This document shows positions 59,563 through 64,000 of a stretch of 64,000 bases of DNA, in pieces. Below the pieces are notes generated by a model that searched no databases, was not told the DNA's origin, and saw nothing but the letters and a program-made list of their open reading frames with translations. The DNA is from Castanea sativa (lineage: Eukaryota > Streptophyta > Magnoliopsida > Fagales > Fagaceae). The position numbers and the translations under genes were made by a program. Location of the stretch: the NCBI RefSeq assembly GCF_040712315.1, contig NC_134015.1, positions 49,259,964 to 49,323,963 on the forward strand, written 5' to 3'. Position 1 is the first letter of the stretch; each line of letters starts with the position of its first letter.

Positions 59563-59836
59563 GGGTCTGTTTGGATAGAATTTATTGCTGAAAACTAAAA
59601 ATTGAAAACACTGTAGCAAAATAATTTTTAAATGTGTGAATAATACCGTGTGACTCATTTTTAATATTTTTTTTCTAAATAAAGTGTTTGTGGGTCCTAT
59701 GAATAGTGCGTAAATAATGCATAAACAGTAACTTTATCTCTCACACAGTGCTGAACAGTATTAATTACTGTTCATGTACGTTGAAAAAAAAAAAAACACA
59801 AAAACGCAACAATTATAATTTGTATCCAAACAGATA
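59563..59836 (+). mobile_element. MITE, family A copy 3
   Basis: Starts GGGTCTGTTTGGATAGAAT and ends TATCCAAACAGATAC. Core AACACTGTAGCAAAATAAT and ATGTGTGAATAATACCG are present. Non-coding. Confidence 0.7.
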
Positions 59837-60468
59837 CTTAAAGTTATAATTTTTCTTATTTTTGGAGAGTATATGTAGTATGTGTACATTAAGGGATGCA
59901 CTCAACATTCCCCCATTCCAAAAAATATAATTAAAATGATTTTTCTTTTTTCTGAAGTTGGTTTTTGTAAAAGTAAGAAACAGCAAAAGAAAACAAAAAA
60001 AAAAAAGGGCAGGATTTTTTGGCATTTTGCTCTTAAAGTCAAGTTTACACTAGTACAAAAGTTTTGAATTCTATTCTGAAGATCTTTTCAAATTGGTTAT
60101 AAGAATGAAATATTTCCCATTCGGGAGTTACTGCTTGATACATATATATTATACTGTAATAAATATAAATAAATAAATTTTATATAGTGTATTTTTAAAA
60201 AGAACTAATAAATAAATCGGAATGGTCATTTTGTAAATAAGCAAGCATCATAGGGCATTTGTACTTTCCAAGAATTTTCCATTTTCCAATTCACCGTTTC
60301 ACTCCAACCCACGTGACTACCCTGCCTTACTGTTTTTTTAATTCTAATAATTATCTCACCTTACCCACTTCAATCTTATCATTTCAAACCCACGCCGTGA
60401 CTCTGTGAACCACTTCTTCTTCTTGATTTCACAGTGCGTCTTTCTTGCTTCATTTTCAACTTTCAACC

Positions 60469-60525
60469 ATGGCTCGTTCCTTTACTCCGTCCTCGTTCCT
60501 TTGCTTTTCTTGTTTTAAAATTTAA
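60469..60525 (+). pseudogene. Truncated 5' end of a third TIR-gene copy
   Basis: AACTTTCAACC ATG GCT CGT matches the start context of the copy at 61611 (AACTTTCAACC ATG GCT CGA). After about 20 bases a short deletion follows, then CTCGTTCCTTTGCTTTTCTTG matches again. Then homology stops and the frame ends at TAA after 18 codons (MARSFTPSSFLCFSCFKI). No TIR coding follows. The upstream 59890-60060 also matches the region upstream of the 61611 copy at a constant offset of about 1.41 kb, so this is the wreck of a tandem duplicate. Confidence 0.65.
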
Positions 60526-60685
60526 AATTTGGACAATTAACCCCAACATCATTCCATGTAACATTCCACAAGTGTATTCAATTAATTTCAACAAAAAAAA
60601 AAAAAAAAGGCAAAACTATGACCGTAAGTTACAATTTTTTACTTTAAAATCGTGATTTGAAGTCAAATTTTTTGTTTGAGAGTAT

Positions 60686-61026
60686 AGCTGAATTTGGATA
60701 CAGCTTATGCGTTTTCTGCTGCGTCCGCGTCTGCTGCGTTTTCTGTTTTCTGTTTTTTTTTTTTTTTTTTTTCTTCTTCTGCTGCTGCTACACGGGTCAG
60801 GGGGACAAAGGATACTGTTCATGATACTGTGCATGAACAGTAGTTGCATTTTGCTGACTTTTCAGCACATCTGTGGGTCCTGTGTACTGTTTACGGGACC
60901 CACAAACTTCACTTTACAAAATTTTTTTTATTAAAAATGGATCCCACGGCACTATTCACACATTTAAAAATTATTTTAGTACAGTGTTTTCAGTTTTCAG
61001 CAATAAGCTCTATCCAAACAGACCCT
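60686..61026 (-). mobile_element. MITE, family A copy 4 (minus strand)
   Basis: The right end reads CTATCCAAACAGACCCT and the left TTTGGATACAGC. Inside are GGATCCCACGGCACTATTCA and ATTATTTTAGTACAGTGTTT, reverse complements of the family core. A T-run lies at 60753-60771. The longest copy in the window, with a doubled ACTGTTCATG motif. Confidence 0.7.
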
Positions 61027-61029
61027 ATG

Positions 61030-61286
61030 AATGTGTTTGGATGGTGCGTCCACGTTCAGCGTCTGGGCTCCTTTTTTTTTTTTTTTTTCTTCCCAGCCGC
61101 AGTTGTTGACCAAGTCTTAAGTGAACAGTACATTCATGCACTATTCACGGACCCACAAATTTCATTTTTCAACCATTTTTTCATTAAAAATAGGTCCCGC
61201 GGTACTATTTACACATTTTAAAATTATTTTGTTACAGTGTTTTCAGTTTTCAATTTTCAACAATAAATTATATCCAAACAGACACT
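61030..61286 (-). mobile_element. MITE, family A copy 5 (minus strand), directly abutting copy 4
   Basis: The left end is TGTGTTTGGATGG and the right end TATCCAAACAGACACT. Core on the plus strand: AGGTCCCGCGGTACTATTTA and ATTATTTTGTTACAGTGTTT. It lies head-to-tail with copy 4, separated by only a few bases. Confidence 0.7.
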
Positions 61287-61289
61287 ATA

Positions 61290-61610
61290 TATTATGTGTA
61301 TGTGAAGGGATGCACTCAACTTTCCCCCATTTCAAAAAATATAATTAAAATAAGTTTTCTCTTTTCTCATGATGGTTTTTGTAAAAGTAAGAAACGAAAA
61401 AAAAAAAAAAAAAAGGTGTTTTGCTCCTAAAGTTAGGTTCACACTAGTTCACACTTGTGTACACTACCTACAACGTTGCAGAAGACAGCAAAAAGAAAGA
61501 GAGAGAATTTGAAAATCTAGAGAGAGAGAGAGAGAGATCCCAAAGAAACAACCGGTTCTTGCATCTTGCTTCTTTGCTCCTTTGCTCCTCTGTGTGTTCA
61601 ACTTTCAACC
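61290..61610. promoter_or_regulatory. Upstream region of the second TIR gene
   Basis: GGGATGCACTCAACTTTCCCCC at 61308 and TTTTTGTAAAAGTAAGAAAC at about 61376 repeat the region at 59890-59990. An A-run and a GA microsatellite (61518-61536) lie in the leader. No defined TATA box could be chosen. Confidence 0.45.
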
Positions 61611-62160
61611 ATGGCTCGACCCTGTCCTCCATCCTTATTTGTGCTCGTTCCTTTGCTTTTCTTGATTTTAGGCAGCGCACTTCAATTAGGTCTTAGTGTT
61701 GGAACCATGGCTCATTCCGTGGGCCAAGAAAACTCCCCAGCGTTGACCTATGAATATCAGGTCTTCGTTAGTTTTAGTGAGGATACCCACAAAAATTTTA
61801 CCTGCCATCTCTTTGTCGCTCTAGACCGTAAAGGGATTCGCGTGTATAGATTGGAATTTATTCAGACTGAACTAATGAAGGCAATCGAGAAATCAAGGAT
61901 TGCAGTTGTGGTGTTCTCTAAAAACTATGGTAATTCGAATTGGCGCCTGGATGAGCTGGTTAAGATCATGGAATGCAAAAGGGTGTTCAATCAAAGGGTG
62001 ATCCCTATTTTCTACGATGTGTCTCCATCCGAGGTGCGAAAACAGGAGGGCAATTTCGCAGAGGCGCTACGGAATGGCCCTGAAGACAAGGTGGACAGTT
62101 GGAAGGTTGCTTTGACGTACGTTGCAAGCTTGGCAGGCTATCATTTGAATCCCTGTCGGT
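61611..62160 (+). CDS. TIR-domain protein, first exon, BB-loop deleted
   Basis: A paralogue of the exon at 58194. 183 residues plus one base, ending CG/GTAAG at the same place as its sister. The hydrophobic N-terminus (MARPCPPSLFVLVPLLFLIL) is kept, and an internal Met is at 33. The ATG at 61611 is chosen because its context and the MARP start match the other copies; an in-frame ATG at 61566 would add 15 residues. The TIR core is altered. SFRGAD is reduced to SFSED, and the BB-loop segment is missing about seven residues (YRLEFIQTELMKAIE where the sister has YRDDKDLPRGGEI before ELSKAIE). The Cys of WCLDEL is Arg. The candidate catalytic Glu (115) remains. Loss of the BB-loop should weaken NAD-handling and assembly, so it may be a decoy, regulatory or dying copy. 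NB-ARC is not seen in the remaining 1.8 kb. Confidence 0.75.
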
Positions 62161-62191
62161 AAGATTATTTACATATGACTTTGTCGCTCTG

Positions 62192-62569
62192 AGAGCACTT
62201 GCAGCAGTGGAGCTAAATAGCTATATAGCTATTTTAGCTCCACCAAAACACCAAAAAGAAGCGTCAGAAATTTAAATCTATATTTTTTTACCATTCTTAC
62301 TGTATCTATAGATAGATGTCTGTTAAGCTAAAAAAAAATTAATTTTTTATTTTGTGTTCACATTACCTTTTTTATTGTGGTGTTTTTATTGTAGTGAGAT
62401 GTATTATTTTATTGTGGTAGATATATTATTTTATTGTGATGTTTATATTATTTTATTGTGTTGAAAGCTAAAATAGATCCACTGCTGCAGCATGTGTGTA
62501 GATAAAATAGATAAAGTAACTTTTAGTGGAGCTAAATTGCTAAATTTTTAACTTCATTGCTGTGGATGC
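62192..62569. mobile_element. Harbinger-type MITE
   Basis: The left end GAGCACTTGCAGCAGTGG and right end CATTGCTGTGGATGCTC are inverted matches of the same type as the element at 39548-40523. The body has ATTATTTTATTGTG repeats and AAAATAGATAAAGTAAC. A TTA-like target duplication is not clean here (TGA left, TAA right). Confidence 0.55.
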
Positions 62570-63021
62570 TCTAATATTATTTACGTTGCAAGCTTCGCCT
62601 CTCTCTTTTTCATTCATTCCAGCCCTAATTTTCGACTATATAGAAATTTCTCTTCAAACCCCAAAGACCCAAAAACCCTACGTGAAAGCTATTGAACTCT
62701 GAACAACGCAAAAATTAAGAAACAACGCAAAGATTAAGAAAACAAAAGCAGTCTCCACTTCCTCCCGTAAATTGTGTCCATTAATTCATTTTGGCTTTAG
62801 GAGTTGGGAGAGGAATAGGAATGCCTCTCCTACAAAATATGTTTTTAACTTCTGTTTTAATACCTGTATTCTTTTTCTTATATATCTGTTTTCGCTTTTT
62901 TGATTTGGTTCAATCTGGCACTCTCATTGAATGCCAGGTAAACAAGCCCACGCAAAATCTGGATTTATAGTGGACTTCACTTGTAGTTGACATATATGGA
63001 TCACATGCAGTGATGTTTAGT
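62570..63021. other. No gene seen
   Basis: AT-rich DNA downstream of the second TIR exon, possibly intron. No NB-ARC-like frame. Confidence 0.5.
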
Positions 63022-63303
63022 ATCCGTTTGGATACAGATTAAATTTGGCTGCGTTTCACATTTCTTTCTTCTTTTTTACAAATTTGTCAGTTATGATACT
63101 GTTTATGCCCTCTTCATGAATAGTGAAGTAACTTTTGATTTTTCTGTGTAACTAGTATATTTGTGTACTGTTTATCATACTTACAAATATCAGCAATTTT
63201 TTTTATTAAAAATAAGTCTTATAATACTATTTACATATTTAAAAATTATTTTATTATAATTATTTTTAATTTTTAGCAATAAATTCTATCTAAACGAACT
63301 TGA
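63022..63303 (-). mobile_element. MITE, family A copy 6 (minus strand, diverged)
   Basis: The left end is TATCCGTTTGGATACAG. The right end is TCTATCTAAACGAACTTG. The interior has ATTAAAAATAAGTC, TATTTACATATTTAAAAAT and GCAATAAATTCTATC, matching the minus strand of the other copies with more changes. Confidence 0.55.
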
Positions 63304-63901
63304 CCATAAGGCTGCCTTTCCATTTTTTTTCTTTTTTCAATAAAAAAAGCCTGCCAAAGTATCATTCATAGATCAACCACTGTTACCTAAAAATTGCGGG
63401 ACTTGACCGTAAAAGTACACATTCAAGCCCCAAAAAGTTTGAAAGAGGATTGAAATTCAAAGTTGTTATTAGTTGATTTGTGTTGTTTTATAGTCATATA
63501 TTTTAGGAAGACAATGTACTATTCTTTGATATATTTGCTTATTAGCATTTATATGTTAGAGGAAGCTTTCAATAAATATTCTTAGGTTTTTAGACATTAA
63601 AATTGGGATTTATTTGATTTTAGCTTTCATTCTTTTGTGGACTATGTGGTTTTTTAAAAATCAATTGGCACATTTGAAATTAAAGTTGCAAAAAAATCAC
63701 ATTAATTTTATGAAAATAATTTTTTGTCTTTCAATTTATTACTAATGGTTCTTTTAACCTTACAACATTTTTTATATTTTGCTAAATATTTGGCAAAGTA
63801 TTCCTATTAAATTATAATGATATGATGATTATAGTAAATTAAATCAAGATTAAATCATATCTCATACTCAATAGCATTCTCATGTATCGCACGGGTTAGC
63901 G

Positions 63902-63950
<49 letters not shown>

Positions 63951-64000
63951 ATTTAATTTTGATTGATCATATGTTCCATATATAATATTTTTCTTTAAAT
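63304..64000. other. AT-rich end of window with TA microsatellite
   Basis: No gene is seen. A TA run occupies 63904-63945. Just before it, TATCGCACGGGTTAGCGATTA resembles the 3' hairpin of some plant Helitrons, but no CTRR end or partner start was found. Confidence 0.5.

Overview
The window is nuclear DNA of a flowering plant, almost certainly a eudicot and probably a woody one. Host genes have plant-type GT-AG introns, intergenic DNA is very AT-rich, and there are Tat-lineage Ty3/gypsy elements, Helitrons, many MITEs, a Bet v 1/MLP gene and TIR-domain resistance-type genes. The last group argues against a grass. An oak-like (Fagales) source is my impression only. No tRNA, rRNA, CRISPR array or bacterial operon was seen.

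Layout. (1) 1-15.4 kb: a tandem array of WAT1-related (UMAMIT/EamA) membrane transporter genes. The last exon of one lies at 1-128, an intact seven-exon gene of 353 codons at 5413-8416, and a decayed third copy at about 10511-15431. The spaces between them hold a short Helitron, MITEs and CT/GA microsatellites. (2) 15.4-24.4 kb: mostly gene-free AT-rich DNA, with one intact two-exon MLP/PR-10 gene on the minus strand (22214-22874). (3) 24.4-36.3 kb: a minus-strand Helitron, then a complete but dead Tat-lineage LTR retrotransposon (24789-36261) with 802-bp LTRs. (4) 36.3-41.3 kb: MITE-rich DNA, including a PIF/Harbinger-type element with a TTA target duplication sitting inside an older MITE. 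(5) 41305-52485: a second, related Tat element with a perfect 5-bp target duplication. (6) 52.5-57.3 kb: an inverted copy of the older MITE, a solo LTR with a perfect 5-bp target duplication, and an SMC2 retrocopy fragment flanked by a 14-bp duplication. (7) 58.2-62.2 kb: two TIR first exons with hydrophobic N-termini, plus a truncated third copy between them. No NB-ARC coding sequence follows within the window.

The two retrotransposons are the richest part. Each has gag-protease, then RT, two RNase H domains and integrase, an array of about 152-bp tandem repeats, and a long antisense, apparently multi-exon ORF before the 3' LTR. In both copies protease is separated from RT by an in-frame UAG followed by CAA-UYA. 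That fits the leaky-stop consensus UAG-CAR-YYA, so I propose translational readthrough for making Pol. Both copies also carry random stops and frameshifts, so neither should be autonomous now. Comparing them still lets shared design features be told from decay.

All exon models, target duplications and alignments were made by eye from the sequence. Family assignments rest on recognised motifs and not on a database search.
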